DNA of 64,000 nt from Haliclona indistincta (lineage: Eukaryota; Porifera; Demospongiae; Haplosclerida; Chalinidae), in assembly GCA_964017065.1 (NCBI GenBank), contig OZ024792.1, forward strand, positions 436,501-500,500. The letters run 5' to 3'. Every line of letters starts with the position of its first letter. Position 1 is the stretch's first letter. The notes below the pieces were generated by a model. The model did no database searches. It worked only from the letters and a program-made list of their open reading frames with translations, and was not told the DNA's origin. Of this stretch, positions 1-11,029 are shown piece by piece. The position numbers and the translations under genes were made by a program.

Positions 1-3000
1 GCCATCACAGGCGGCTTTGGTGCAGTTCTTGTGGTAGCGTACGCCTACATTGCAGACATTACTCCAAAACGCTGGCTCACAATACGTATGGGATTTCTTC
101 AATTGTTTCTTTTTGGCGGAGCAGCTGCTAGTTCAGCATCTTCTGATAGTTGGTTGGGTAGTAACGGGTGCGACTTCCATCCAACCATGTGGCTGATGAT
201 AGCTTTAGCTGTCTTATCACTTTTCTACATATTGATCCTTCCTGAGTCATTGACTGATGAGAGAAGAAATGAGCTTTTGATAAAACCAAAAAGAGGGATA
301 AAAGCTTGGATCGTTGGACTGAAGATTTACTTATTGCCTACGTTTCTAACAGTGAGAAAATATTGGAAGTTACTCTCAGCAACTGCAGTCATATCACTGG
401 CTGTTCTTAATGAAACTGGTGCTCAGCAAATCATGACCTATTTTCTTCAGAACAAGCCTCTAGAATGGTCCCTTCAACGCATCAGTTTATACAACACGAT
501 TATAACCGTCACTCACTGTGTTACTTTATTGCTAGTGTTGCCAATAATGGTGATACTTCGGTTTCCTGATCCTCTTATTTCACTCATCGGAGTATTGGTT
601 GCAAGTGGTATGATTACTATATATGGATTTGCTAAGCATTCATGGCCTTTCTGGATAATCTGTATTGGTAAGAAGAAGCTTGATGTGATGGTAACATGCA
701 TCCTTCATATTTTAGGTGGCTCATTACGAAGTATGGAAGCAATTGTGATTCCAGCATTGCGCTCTCTGATATCAAAACTTGTTCCACCTGATGATCAAGG
801 TGAGCTACAACTGGTCATGTTTTCAATCATTATCTAACCTATACAGGAGCCGTATTCTCTGTCCTAGGTACCATTGAGATTTTTTCAAGCACTGTGGCAA
901 GCTTGATCTACACAAACCTCTACCATTCTACTGGACCACTCAGCCAAGGCATTACTTTTTGGGTGATGGCTGGTATCTGGCTAGTGTCTGTACCATTGCT
1001 ACTGTGAGTAATATGCCTCCTGGGCATAACATGTATAGTACAATAATTATGTGATGATAGTCATTATACTGTTAGCTAGCCTCCTTCTCAGGCCCCACCT
1101 TCCATACCCTAAGACAGTGGTTTTCCACCATTGCCCAGCCCTAGTAGTCAGTGGTGTATCCAGGATTTAATTATAAATAAGGAGTGCGAGCCCACATTGA
1201 TTGTTCCACGTGTGCGGAAACTTGTATATATGGTACTCAATCACCGGTGTTAAGCCCATTGCTGCACATTGGAGCATGAATTTTTTTATCTGACAAAATG
1301 ATGATGCAAAGAGTGAAAAAAAGCCTGAATGCAGCATGCTTGGAGCATGAATGCAGTCAATACAGTATAGTGAATGGTCAACAACAGAAGCGAGAATCTG
1401 CTACAGTATTGCCATCTCCGGGCAAGATCAGAAGCTTGAACGATTGTGTGTGTGTTGTAGTAAACTAAAGCTAGAGGACAGCGCATGACACTTGGTAAAA
1501 AGAAGCTTGTCGTTGAGTATGTATGTTGTTAGTGTGTATTGCAAGTTGCTGCTGGCACTGGTGTTCACTATGAATGTACACTACAGTGAAACCCTCACTG
1601 TGGACACACCTGAAATAAGGACACACACTATAATGTTGGCGCTCCTGAAATAAGCACCCACACTATATAATGTTGACACTCCTGAAATAAGGACACACTA
1701 TAATGTGGGCGCTACATGTGTTTCCAAATTAAAACCTTTGTATGTACAACAACCCCTGAAATAAGGACACATCTCTTATCAGGACACCTCTTTTATCAGG
1801 ACACTGGGTTTGATGGTGTTTGGGGTTCCACTGTAGTTATTATTATCTAAAGTACATTGGTGCCTGAGGGTGAATGTTCATGTCCCACGGCTGTTACCTT
1901 CTTTCGTTAAGTAAAGTGTCTCTACTTAAACGTACTTAAGGTTACGGGGATACTGGGGCAGTTCTTGGTCAGCTGTTTGCAGTTATCAATGAATTTTGTA
2001 TTGTGTTTCGTGTTGCAATCTTTGTAACCAAAAATAAGCTTCTGGAAGAAAATGCAGAGAAAGCCACTTGGTCTACAAGGTAAAGAAGGGGCTTTCTGAG
2101 GGATCGACGAGAGCTTTTTGTGACATTCCTTTTCGTCTTCGAGCTACGTAAGGATGTGTATGTGGATTTGGCTCTGGAGACGCCTAGTTTATCGCTTCAG
2201 GAAAAACAATTCAAAAAAGCTCTCGTCAATCCCTCCGTTCTGTTGCTGTGTACCTCCAAGCATGAAATTGTCAAGCTGATGATTGTCCAAGAAGAGATTT
2301 TTGGTTAATAGTCTTAAGATTTTGCGCTTGCCACAGCGCACGAACAGTATTAGCTACTGTCTTCATTTTTGCTTTATACTTTCTTTATCTATTGCTCTTG
2401 AAGCATTCCAAGTTTCAGTACGTAGAGCTAGCTCCTTCACTGCTTCTTGCTGACAGTGTAAAGAAATGCAGGACATATCAGTATCCCGTAACCTTAAGGT
2501 GGCGGGTACGCTAATTAATATGCATAATATTCATAACCTGTGGTCACCACAAAAATGCGCTAGTGTAAACGCAGCCTCAGCGTAGAATTTCGTCACTTAG
2601 CTATAGCCAGGGCTCAGACATGTATTCTTGTATGACGTGATTGCAACGCTGACGTCACATCTTGCGGCGCACGACCAAAAACCACAGAAATTAACTCAGC
2701 TTTACACACGCTACATATTTTACGTTTTACTTTCGTTTGCAACAGTTTTAGCTATCAAAAGTCTGGCTGCAGCATCATAAGTATGTGTACCACAATCGGT
2801 TGGATCCGTTTGGCCCGATCTTACAGAGTTTGTATTATATGAATACTAACAGTTGTAAGTAAAACAAAATAGCGACAAAAATGGTTCAGCGCAACTGCAC
2901 GCCAAATCCATCCAACCGTTTTTGGACATAGGCAATCTATTGCTACTGGCGAAATTTCAGCATCTGCAAACATTTCCTGTGGAAAGAAAACGTTAAATCA

Positions 3001-3720
3001 TAATATTATAAAAATGTATGATAACTACGCACATACAAATCTGTACCTGGACAAAATCGCGCTAAACATGCACTGATGTGTTATATTTCATTAAAACTTT
3101 AGTTCTTTAGCAAAGCTTTAGAAATAAGCGTTTTATGCATATTTTAAAAACTGTACAAAACGGCAAAAATTCGTGTACCCGCCCCCTTAAACGACCCAGT
3201 AGGTTTTCATTTGAATGACATTTACACAAATTCAGGAGAGTCTCTGTCAAATGCTTGTGTATTTATTTTAGCTAACCCGCAATGTGATACTATAAGGACA
3301 TATTTTCAAGGGATTTAAAATTTCGTGAGTTCTAGCACATTTCACGAAAATAGAGATGTGAAATTGACTGCACGAAATGTTAAATTTATTTTTCGCAAAA
3401 ATATATCTGCAAAAGAAATATTTACTGTCGTTTGGGAAATTGAATTTCCACGAAAATTATGACCTAACTTAACAATGAACCTGTACGAGTCACATGATAA
3501 TGATCTGAACATGTATATTCAGCTACTAGAGTGAGGTGTTTGAACAACTCACTCAGACTCTACATTACAGTATGTTCTGATTAGATTGTGTAAAACTCTA
3601 GTTTCTCTTTTTAGGTTACTACTGCTCAGTCAGCTGTTGCCCAATATCAGACCAGCTGCTGTTGGTGATGATGAGAAGACTAACCTCTTAGTGGATGAAA
3701 CTAGCATTCCATGTAACTAA
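1..3720 (+). CDS. SLC46-like MFS transporter, 3' part
   Basis: This is the C-terminal 337 residues of a multi-pass membrane transporter; the 5' part lies outside the window. The frame is open from base 1. Exons are 1-667, 716-799, 847-1003 and 3615-3720, ending in TAA. The protein opens with a glycine-rich helix followed by AYAYIADIT, which resembles the TM4 region of the SLC46 (proton-coupled folate transporter / thymic-transporter-like) branch of the major facilitator superfamily. Several further hydrophobic segments follow, then a short hydrophilic cytoplasmic tail after a leucine run. The 48-nt intron at 668-715 is a multiple of three without stops, so its removal is inferred from GT-AG sites and from the better helix continuity. 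The last intron (1004-3614) is 2.6 kb and full of small transposons. The substrate cannot be told from the sequence. Confidence 0.8.
1584..1833. mobile_element. Tc1/mariner-type MITE (CAGTG ends)
   Basis: The 250-bp element has inverted ends CAGTGAAACC and GGTTCCACTG and is flanked by TA on both sides (1582-1583 and 1834-1835). The interior holds about five decayed copies of a 35-bp repeat containing CCTGAAATAAGGACAC. There is no coding capacity. It lies in the last intron of the transporter gene. Confidence 0.65.
1940..2493. mobile_element. piggyBac-like non-autonomous element A (TTAA target)
   Basis: The element begins GGTTACGGGGATACTG and ends CAGTATCCCGTAACC, an inverted repeat with one extra G on the left. 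TTAA flanks both sides (1936-1939 and 2494-2497), the hallmark of piggyBac insertion. A 62-codon ORF inside (2120-2308) matches nothing I recognise and is probably chance. Confidence 0.7.
2498..3186. mobile_element. piggyBac-like non-autonomous element B (TTAA target)
   Basis: The ends are GGTGGCGGGTACGC and GTGTACCCGCCCCC, imperfect inverted repeats of about 14 bp. It is flanked by TTAA at 2494-2497 and 3187-3190. The left TTAA is shared with element A, so the two sit back to back. The interior is AT-rich and non-coding. Confidence 0.65.
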
Positions 3721-3922
3721 TGACATGCAAGCAACTGGTATCAAATTTATTATTATCATTATAATTATAATGGTTTATAATTATTAGCTGCTATTATAAA
3801 ATACACCATATTTGGGTCAACTTGGCACACGCATCTTACGGACCGATTTGCAAATGATGACAGCAGGCCAACAATATTATCTGTTATATGTGTTTACAGG
3901 AACCATTAGCGTACAGTTCAGG

Positions 3923-4164
3923 GGTCTAAAAAGTTTGTGATTTTGGCCTTAAAATTCATGATTGACAACATGGGTGTGGCATCAAAATACACTTGCGCAT
4001 GATACAGCACTGAATTCAAGCTATCCTCGTGTAGACATGACGTAGGAGCGATCTTGGTGATATCAGAAGTTAGTACCGATAGAGCTGTAGTGTTCTTGAC
4101 GCTGGCGCCACATGGCAACTTTCATGAACATAAATAATTTGTGAATTTGCCAAATTTTTAGACC
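3923..4164. repeat. Possible small inverted-repeat element in an intergenic gap
   Basis: GGTCTAAAAAGTTT at the left is matched in inverted orientation by CAAATTTTTAGACC at the right, enclosing about 240 bp. No clear target duplication is visible. The rest of the gap 3721-4453, between two convergent genes, shows no gene or other structure. Confidence 0.35.
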
Positions 4165-4453
4165 ACAACAATTTAGAGCTGTAAGCTTACAGTATCATTA
4201 ATTTTAACAGTGTCATTCAGGCTTTGTCACTATAGATTCATTGCAGAAGTGCCTTCTGAGTCATCAACTAATAACGGATTATTTGAGCATCACACAAACA
4301 AAAACCAGATAAAACTTGTAGCCTTAATATATTTTATTATGTACATGTAACTAAGCGTACGACCTCGTTGCGATGAATCATTATGAAAAATTAATTATTC
4401 ATACAACTGTATACAGTGTTCAGCATTTTAGCAGCACGTGCATAAGAGCATGT

Positions 4454-6217
4454 TCAATTAGACCACTTCTCTTGAGTGAAGTGTTCAAGTGTACCACTTG
4501 AGCTGTAAGTGACTGTAACAAACTGTGCGTAATCCATTGTATGGAAACATCCTAGGACCATTTCACACCCATGTCCAGCTTGAACCTCACTTGGAATGGA
4601 GCACACAAGATCGTCATCAAACAACTGAACTACACGATCAGGTTCAGAAAACGACAGCACAGCTCTAGTAGGATACTCACATGCTACACCATCGCTTGTA
4701 TCAAGGACACGCATATTGTTTAGTCGTTGTTTTCGGCACGATTTACCTTCAAGCGACTTAAGATATACACTTAGATTTTTCTTTCCTTCGGCTTGTGGCG
4801 GCTTAAGTGGAAAATTGCACCCGTAAGCACAACGGAATGTAGTGATTCCAATAGAATCAAGCAATAGCTTGCCTGTCGCTTCATTCAACACGTACATCGA
4901 AACGATCATTGATCGCGATCGTTCGTACAAAAAATTAAGTTCACATCCCAATTTTTTTTCGTTGGTGTTCAAACTACATCGGGCACCAATTCCCTTGAAG
5001 CAAAATGTTCTTCCAGACTCGTTGAAAGTTTTTCTGGTAAGAGGAAATCTTGTCACACCATTTGGTGCAAATGCGAGACCAGTGCCATTCCAAACACCTG
5101 TATCAGCATCCAAGAAATATATGTGATACTGGGTCTCTTTTACGACAAGATCAGGCTCAGGCAATACGGATCCATTCATCTCTGCAATGAAGGCTTGATG
5201 GTCCATTTTACCACCTCTCTCATCTCCCTTGTCCTTTTTAAACCAGATAGTCTTTCCTTTCCATTTTCCACGAAAATCTGACTTCATCAGCTCCCATTGT
5301 TTGTCATGAGCTTCGTCATCAGGTGTTGGCAATCCTTGTGAGACAGGTTCAACTCCTTCCAAGGGCAATGTCCACTTATAATTGGCCGGTAAGAATTCAG
5401 AGAGCTTTGCTATGGACACAATCTTGCTTCCTTGCATACTAACGTCAGGTGGAAGAATTTCTGGCAAAGGCTCAAGATTTAGCTCTTTCACCCAATCTCT
5501 CACTCTAAAGGCTCCACAAGAAGCAAGAATTCTTTCACCGCCAGCTATAGCACGGATTCCATGACTGTCTTCAGAAACATACTCCTGACGTTCAATTCTG
5601 AGTTTATCGATCAATATAAGAACGATATTGTAGATATCATTGATGTGGATAGCATTGATCAATTTGAGCCCATTACGAAAATAACCTGAAGAAACAAATG
5701 ATCTGATTGTCCGTGGCGTGACTTTGCCTGTCTTTCTGTCACTTACTTCTTCATCACCAACTATTCCAGTAAGATGGAGAATCGTTGCACCATTCTTCAG
5801 CATCCATTCTTCCCCTTTCACGCGATCCTCTAACGATTTTCCAGTGACTCCTAATCCAGTGAGGGGAAGAGTCTCATTAATCACCGATTCGTAACCATCA
5901 CTCCCTTGGAAACATGAGGAGGTGCCTAGGCATATCACAGGTCGATCGCTAGCAATGTGGTTATTCCACAAGCGCTCGAATGCTGATAACTGCGTGGAAA
6001 GAATCTCGAAAGTAAATATAGTAGCCTCTACGTCTGATTTGTCAGGAAGGTTACTCCAAGTCGCGTCATTCATGAGGTCAAATTGAACTGCTTTAATCCC
6101 CAGTGCGATCAGCTCGACTAGCTTCTCCTGGGTACGAGATGTGGTGATGAACCGTGCTCGATCACGCAAACACAGCCTTCTTCCTGTCCATCCTCCACCA
6201 AATACTAGAGTTATCAT
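4454..6217 (-). CDS. NAD(P)-binding Rossmann + DUF3598-like fusion protein
   Basis: This is a single-exon gene of 587 aa if translation starts at the ATG at 6217, placing MITLVFGGGWTGRR at the N-terminus as expected for a Rossmann beta-alpha-beta. The upstream in-frame ATG at 6259 would add 14 residues. Residues 1 to about 270 look like an atypical extended short-chain dehydrogenase: GGGWTG dinucleotide loop, and a mid-domain GIVG segment like those of NAD-dependent epimerases. From about residue 300 a second domain begins with FRGKWKGKTIWF, resembling the lipocalin-like DUF3598/CpeS-type fold of cyanobacteria and algae. There is no signal peptide. The absence of introns contrasts with the intron-rich host genes in the window. 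The substrate is unknown. Horizontal acquisition is plausible but inferred; an expressed retrocopy is the alternative. Confidence 0.65.
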   Translation of the reverse strand: MITLVFGGGWTGRRLCLRDRARFITTSRTQEKLVELIALGIKAVQFDLMNDATWSNLPDKSDVEATIFTFEILSTQLSAFERLWNNHIASDRPVICLGTSSCFQGSDGYESVINETLPLTGLGVTGKSLEDRVKGEEWMLKNGATILHLTGIVGDEEVSDRKTGKVTPRTIRSFVSSGYFRNGLKLINAIHINDIYNIVLILIDKLRIERQEYVSEDSHGIRAIAGGERILASCGAFRVRDWVKELNLEPLPEILPPDVSMQGSKIVSIAKLSEFLPANYKWTLPLEGVEPVSQGLPTPDDEAHDKQWELMKSDFRGKWKGKTIWFKKDKGDERGGKMDHQAFIAEMNGSVLPEPDLVVKETQYHIYFLDADTGVWNGTGLAFAPNGVTRFPLTRKTFNESGRTFCFKGIGARCSLNTNEKKLGCELNFLYERSRSMIVSMYVLNEATGKLLLDSIGITTFRCAYGCNFPLKPPQAEGKKNLSVYLKSLEGKSCRKQRLNNMRVLDTSDGVACEYPTRAVLSFSEPDRVVQLFDDDLVCSIPSEVQAGHGCEMVLGCFHTMDYAQFVTVTYSSSGTLEHFTQEKWSN

Positions 6218-6432
6218 GATCACAAACACTAAACTTTTTGAGTGCACGTGGACGCGCACGTGCTACCATATACCGTAGGCCCTCTCTCGGTAGGGGAAAT
6301 TGTTCGGAAACGTCCGTCTTGTCCCACCCCGGATTGCAGTATACGGATTCGCTGCGTATCCATCATGGCGAGCTCTAGCACGAGGACTACTGTCAAAGGA
6401 TTAGTTGCTAAGCTTATCATGTCAACAAGCCC

Positions 6433-7961
6433 TGGCACGGTCTGTGGACGCGTTACACTCCTCAGGGCGAACTGGAACAGTCGTTCAGATCAATACGACA
6501 TGTCAAGACTGGTGATACAGAAACTCGGTTCGCGATCGATCAAACAAACACATAATTTTTATATATGTTATGCGCAAACCATGGATCGGGACAATCCATG
6601 GATTGCGCTGCTCAAAGTATGGATCCGTGCTTTGCGCTGGCAATCCATGGATTGCGCTGACACCACTTGCGCGATCCATGGATTGCGCAACCACCGTGAC
6701 ACGCCGCGTGTCAAGCGTTTGTGCAGAAGAAGAAAGGGAGCAAGTCGAGAGAAAGGAAAGGAAATCGTGGCTTTACCTTACCTTTCGGCTGGCGATCCTC
6801 ACTTCAAGATCAGGGCGAAGTCGGATTTAGCCTATTAAGATGCCGGATTACCCAGCTCTTGGACTGAGGAACGTGTTGTGTTTACCAGCCAAGAAAACGT
6901 TATGGAGCTTAGATTGTACACTATTGATGTGTTTAGGTCGCTTTGACGTGCACGCAGGAAAAGAATGACACTACCTAGCTGCTAGGCAGATTTCTTCGTG
7001 AGGGCATTGAGCCTGGACTGATTTCTACGATATATTGTGCAGGCTTCACATATGCACAGTTCATCTCATGTATCTCAACCTTGCTGCCTCAGTATACATA
7101 ATATTATTTACTAGCTAGAATACTATAGGCAATCAAGTTGAACAGCATTGCTGCCGGGTGCCAGGCTTCAGAGTCCGGCCGGCGTCGCTTCGCACGAGCG
7201 TTCATGCATCAAAGGTTTGGCCGAGATCCATACTTCGAGTCCCTCGTTTGCGCGATCCATGGATTGAGCAGACAATCCATGGATTGTTGCGCAAATCACG
7301 GGTCCATACTTTGAGCAGCGCAATCCATGGATTGTCCCGATCCATATTTTGCGCACAACATACTTACTCTGATGGAAGTACGGAAGAGAAATATTTTCAT
7401 TATGAATTTGTACCGGCAGAGAATACGTCCCCTGTGCTTGGGCGTTATAAGATGATGTTTTTAGAGTCTGGTCACGGTCTGGCATGTTCAGTCGTGCAGC
7501 AAGACAGTCACGTAGCGGGAATGTCAGAGATGTTCTTCATATATGAGGACCTTCGCCTCAGCGTCGTTTCCAAGTACAATGAGGGAAAGTTGTCTCGAAT
7601 TGCATGTGTTCGTGAGTATTCTCATGGCTATCCTGGTAAGCAGTGGTCAATGGAAGTGAATCCAGTCTCAGAGCGAAGCTTTGCTGGCAACTGGGAAGGT
7701 ACTTCTGTCACCCTCTCTGCTTCAGATCTTACTATCTCTGATCCCGTACCAACTCGGCTCCAGTGGGGATGGGAGGGTTACAAGGTGTTCTATCTGCCCG
7801 ATGGGATTACTGTGAGCTGCCCAAGTGAGGTTACTGATGGAGGTGTGAGTATAGTGTCTAACTTGATGGTGACTGGCACAAAAATGCACCAGATGTTAGT
7901 CAAGTTTAATGATCATGGTCTCTGTACTTCCGTGACACTTGATATACTAGACCTCAAGTAG
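6433..7961 (+). pseudogene. DUF3598-like (lipocalin-fold) gene, interrupted
   Basis: Two separated coding blocks read as one DUF3598-like protein. Block 1 (6433-6552) begins with WHGLWTRYTPQGELEQSF, the N-terminal strand region of the family. Block 2 (7362-7961) continues with TYSDGSTEEK and runs to a TAA stop, covering GNWEGTSVT, DPVPTRLQWGWEG, FYLPDGITVSCPS and a closing MLVKFNDHG segment. The family pattern, as I recall it from cyanobacterial proteins, has these blocks directly joined. Between them lies a 795-bp palindromic element, and the blocks are in different frames, with an in-frame TAA just before the insertion. The locus is therefore probably broken unless the element lies within an intron. 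No clear start codon in frame with block 1 is visible. It is divergent from the neighbouring minus-strand DUF3598-like fusion gene. Confidence 0.6.
6566..7360. mobile_element. Palindrome-rich foldback element with CCATGG repeats
   Basis: The outer ends TGTTATGCGCAAA and TTTGCGCACAACA are inverted and flanked by TA (6564-6565, 7361-7362). Arms of roughly 100-120 bp contain many copies of the self-complementary motif CAATCCATGGATTG, separated by GCGC-type spacers and AAGTATGGATC. The two arms mirror each other, with some rearrangement. It cuts the DUF3598-like gene. ORFs across the arms are artefacts of the palindrome. Confidence 0.7.
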
Positions 7962-9012
7962 CAACATTAATGACTGTAAGCGTATATAGTATTGAATGCT
8001 AATAGTGCAATGTAAATGATGTTTTCATGAACTACGTGTCATCATTTTAGGCTATGGATCCTTTAGGTATAGCTGATTGCTGATATCAGTATTAGTGCAA
8101 TCAGCTGTTATGACTGTTGAACACAACTTTATGCGCTATATTCGTCCTGTGCTAGTTACTACAAAGCCAGTCCTCAAACGAGTTCAATGCTTTAACACCA
8201 TTATTATCGGTAGAGAGTTTTGTCTCACTGTACATTAATCCATGCACTTATCCGTCTATGTTTCTAGCATGGAATTTCAGTACATACTATCGTACTATTC
8301 TATAAGAACGTCAAGGTAGCTTGTCATGCAGTGTGGATCGTCTCCTACGGAAGATGAAGACTGTCCTCCAACGATCAGGCAGTGAAGAGTCGAGACTCAT
8401 GTTTAATACCTCACAAAGATGTCGCCTCTTACCAAATAGACCACATGCTAAACGCAAATCTGATTGGTCAATTGCAGGGTGTCTAAGTCTCGTAGTGGCC
8501 GCGTGAAAAATCTCATAGTAAACGTGTAATTAACTACGACTTAATACCTTGATTCTTCTTTTAATTGTTACTGAATGGTTGGGGTGAGCACCCTCGCATG
8601 CAGCATTACTAAGTGGGTGTGGTTCACACAGCACATTTATAGCGTGCTTATGGATTGACAGAGTTCTTGCTGCTGCACTTGCACCATGAAAATTTTATGA
8701 CAACTTAAGCAGATTGAAAGGGATCGCATTCTCACGCAGCAATCTGGTTCGGGTCGTGATTACCATGCACACAACATGCGATGGAACAAGATATCGATCA
8801 TTGGTTCAAACAAGAGCACATGGTCAAAATTAATCAATCAATGAATAATAATGAGGTCCATGGCCCAGCTGTCATCATCAGCAACGTTTTGCTGTTCTGT
8901 TTGTGCACTAGAGAACAATTGGAGGTCTTTCATAATACCTGATCTAGCTACATTGTAGAACTATTTACAGCTGCAATGACGTACAATAGCGTAGTAGTGT
9001 AATCACATGCAG
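7962..9012. other. Gap with no gene seen
   Basis: The kilobase downstream of the DUF3598-like remnant is AT-rich. It contains only one short ORF (8321-8506) without recognisable motifs. I see no repeat array or inverted-repeat element before the satellite starts. Confidence 0.5.
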
Positions 9013-10695
9013 AGATGCTGCCAGTACATGGGTATAGCCTACTGACTACAGTATATAGTCTCTCTAACATCACTAGACTGATGCTGCCAGTGCCTGGGTA
9101 TAGCCTACTGACTACAGTATATAGTCTCTCTAACATCACTAGACTGATGCTGCCAGTGCCTGGGTATAGCCTACTGACTACAATATAGTCTCTCTAACAT
9201 CACTAGACTGATGCTGCCAGTGCCTGGGTATAGCCTACTGACTACAATATAGTCTCTCTAACATCACTAGACTGATGCTGCCAGTGCCTGGGTATAGCCT
9301 ACTGACTACAATATAGTCTCTCTAACATCACTAGACTGATGCTGCCAGTGCCTGGGTATAGCCTACTGACTACAATATAGTCTCTCTAACATCACTAGAC
9401 TGATGCTGCCAGTGCCTGAGTATACAGCCTACTGACTACAGTATAGTCTCTCTAACATCACTAGACTGATGCTGCCAGTGCCTGGGTATAGCCTATACTG
9501 ACTACAGTATAGTCTCTCTAACATCACTAGACTGATGCTGCCAGTGCCTGGGTATAGCCTACTGACTACAATATAGTCTCTCTAACATCACTAGACTGAT
9601 GCTGCCAGTGCCTGGGTATAGCCTACTGACTACAATATAGTCTCTCTAACATCACTAGACTGATGCTGCCAGTGCCTGGGTATAGCCTACTGACTACAAT
9701 ATAGTCTCTCTAACATCACTAGACTGATGCTGCCAGTGCCTGGGTATAGCCTACTGACTACAATATACCGTATAGCCGGTTATTTTCGATGGTCAAATAT
9801 TTCGTTAGTAAAATTTTAGATTGGATCTAATTTTCGATACTCACTCGCCGTTCGAAAATAAAATCCAGGCTAAAATTTATTACCTTTCGCTTCATCTCAA
9901 ACTCAATGGCATCGACGAGTCGGGCGTCGAATTGGAGAACTGTATAGTCGTTAAGCCATCGTCCAGCCACGTTTTATGAAATGGAACCACAGAGTCGAAG
10001 ATAAGTTGCTGTACCGCGGTGTCCGCCTCGTTTCGCTTTTCGTGCGAGTAGTCTCAGTCTCGCGTGCACTGAGCAGTGCGCATGGCAGACATTTCAGTCT
10101 AACAGAGGCGCTTGGCGTTCAGTTTTATTGCTATCGCTGCTCGCTGCTACCGTCAGATTCTGGTAAGAAGAGTTGGAAGTGGGCTCTAGCCTCGATCTGT
10201 TCGCATGTGTCTGCTCGTGTCTGCACGAGAAAATATTGGGTGTTCAAAATTTTTGGTATGGTTCAAATTTTCGTGGATTTAATTTTCGAACGGTAGTCGG
10301 TGATCGAAAATTAAATCCAGTCGAAAATAACCGGCTATACGGTAGTCTCTCTAACATCACTAGACTGATGCTGCCAGTGCCTGAGTATACAGCCTACTGA
10401 CTACAGTATAGTCTCTCTAACATCACTAGACTGATGCTGCCAGTGCCTGGGTATAGCCTATACTGACTACAGTATAGTCTCTCTAACATCACTAGACTGA
10501 TGCTGCCAGTGCCTGGGTATACAGCCTACTGACTACAGTATAGTCTCTCTAACATCACTAGACTGATGCTGCCAGTGCCTGGGTATAGCCTACTGACTAC
10601 AGTATAGTCTCTCTAACATCACTAGACTGATGCTGCCAGTGCCTGGGTATAGCCTACTGACTACAGTATATAGTCTCTCTAACATCACTAGACTG
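9013..10695. repeat. 64-bp minisatellite array
   Basis: Tandem units of 62-66 bp contain GATGCTGCCAGTGCCTGGGT, ATAGCCTACTGACTAC and TCTCTCTAACATCACTAGAC. About twelve units lie before and six after an inserted transposon (9768-10342). Variants include ATAGCC/ATACAGCC and CAATATAG/CAGTATATAG. No coding. Confidence 0.9.
9768..10342. mobile_element. TA-flanked MITE, CCGTATAG family, inside the satellite
   Basis: The ends CCGTATAGCCGGTTATTTTC and GAAAATAACCGGCTATACGG are perfect inverted repeats. TA (9766-9767, 10343-10344) flanks both ends, and the satellite unit resumes in register after the element, so the insertion site is exact. It belongs to the same end family as the element at 35648-35851. 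The interior includes a 106-codon frame with no recognisable domain. Confidence 0.8.
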
Positions 10696-11029
10696 AGTGT
10701 TCTGCATTAGAAAAATAACCATGCAAGCCTCTCACCATACAAGGACTAACTATTACATGTATGATAAAGAATTGAGGATGAAATCAATTTAGCTCTTAGA
10801 CTAGTACGCTTGTTTTTACACGTGTTTTTTTATGATAATGTAATTCTCTCCTTGTTATTGTCATTATCAGTCATTATTAATTCATTTTTAGCACTGATGC
10901 ATCATGCATCTGTGTAGTTGTAGCTTAATTGGCTAGTGATCGAGGTTGATAAGGGACTAACCCAATGCATGTGCAGGGTTCACTATAGATTCTACGTAGA
11001 TTTATGTGCTGCTGGATAAACTACTGATA
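10696..11029. other. Upstream region of the sema receptor gene
   Basis: The gap holds no ORF or repeat. It presumably contains the promoter and 5' UTR of the receptor starting at 11030, but no convincing TATA box or initiator stands out. Confidence 0.35.

Noticed and set aside
6242..6838. 198-codon plus-strand frame starting at 6242
   Set aside because: It overlaps the start of the minus-strand fusion gene, crosses into the palindromic element, and has no family match. A different frame at 6433 carries the DUF3598-like block.
9013..10695. CRISPR-like appearance of regular repeats
   Set aside because: Units are directly abutting 64-bp minisatellite copies with no unique spacers, in a eukaryotic genome. 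The same holds for 26701-27015, 36016-37225 and 61529-62872.
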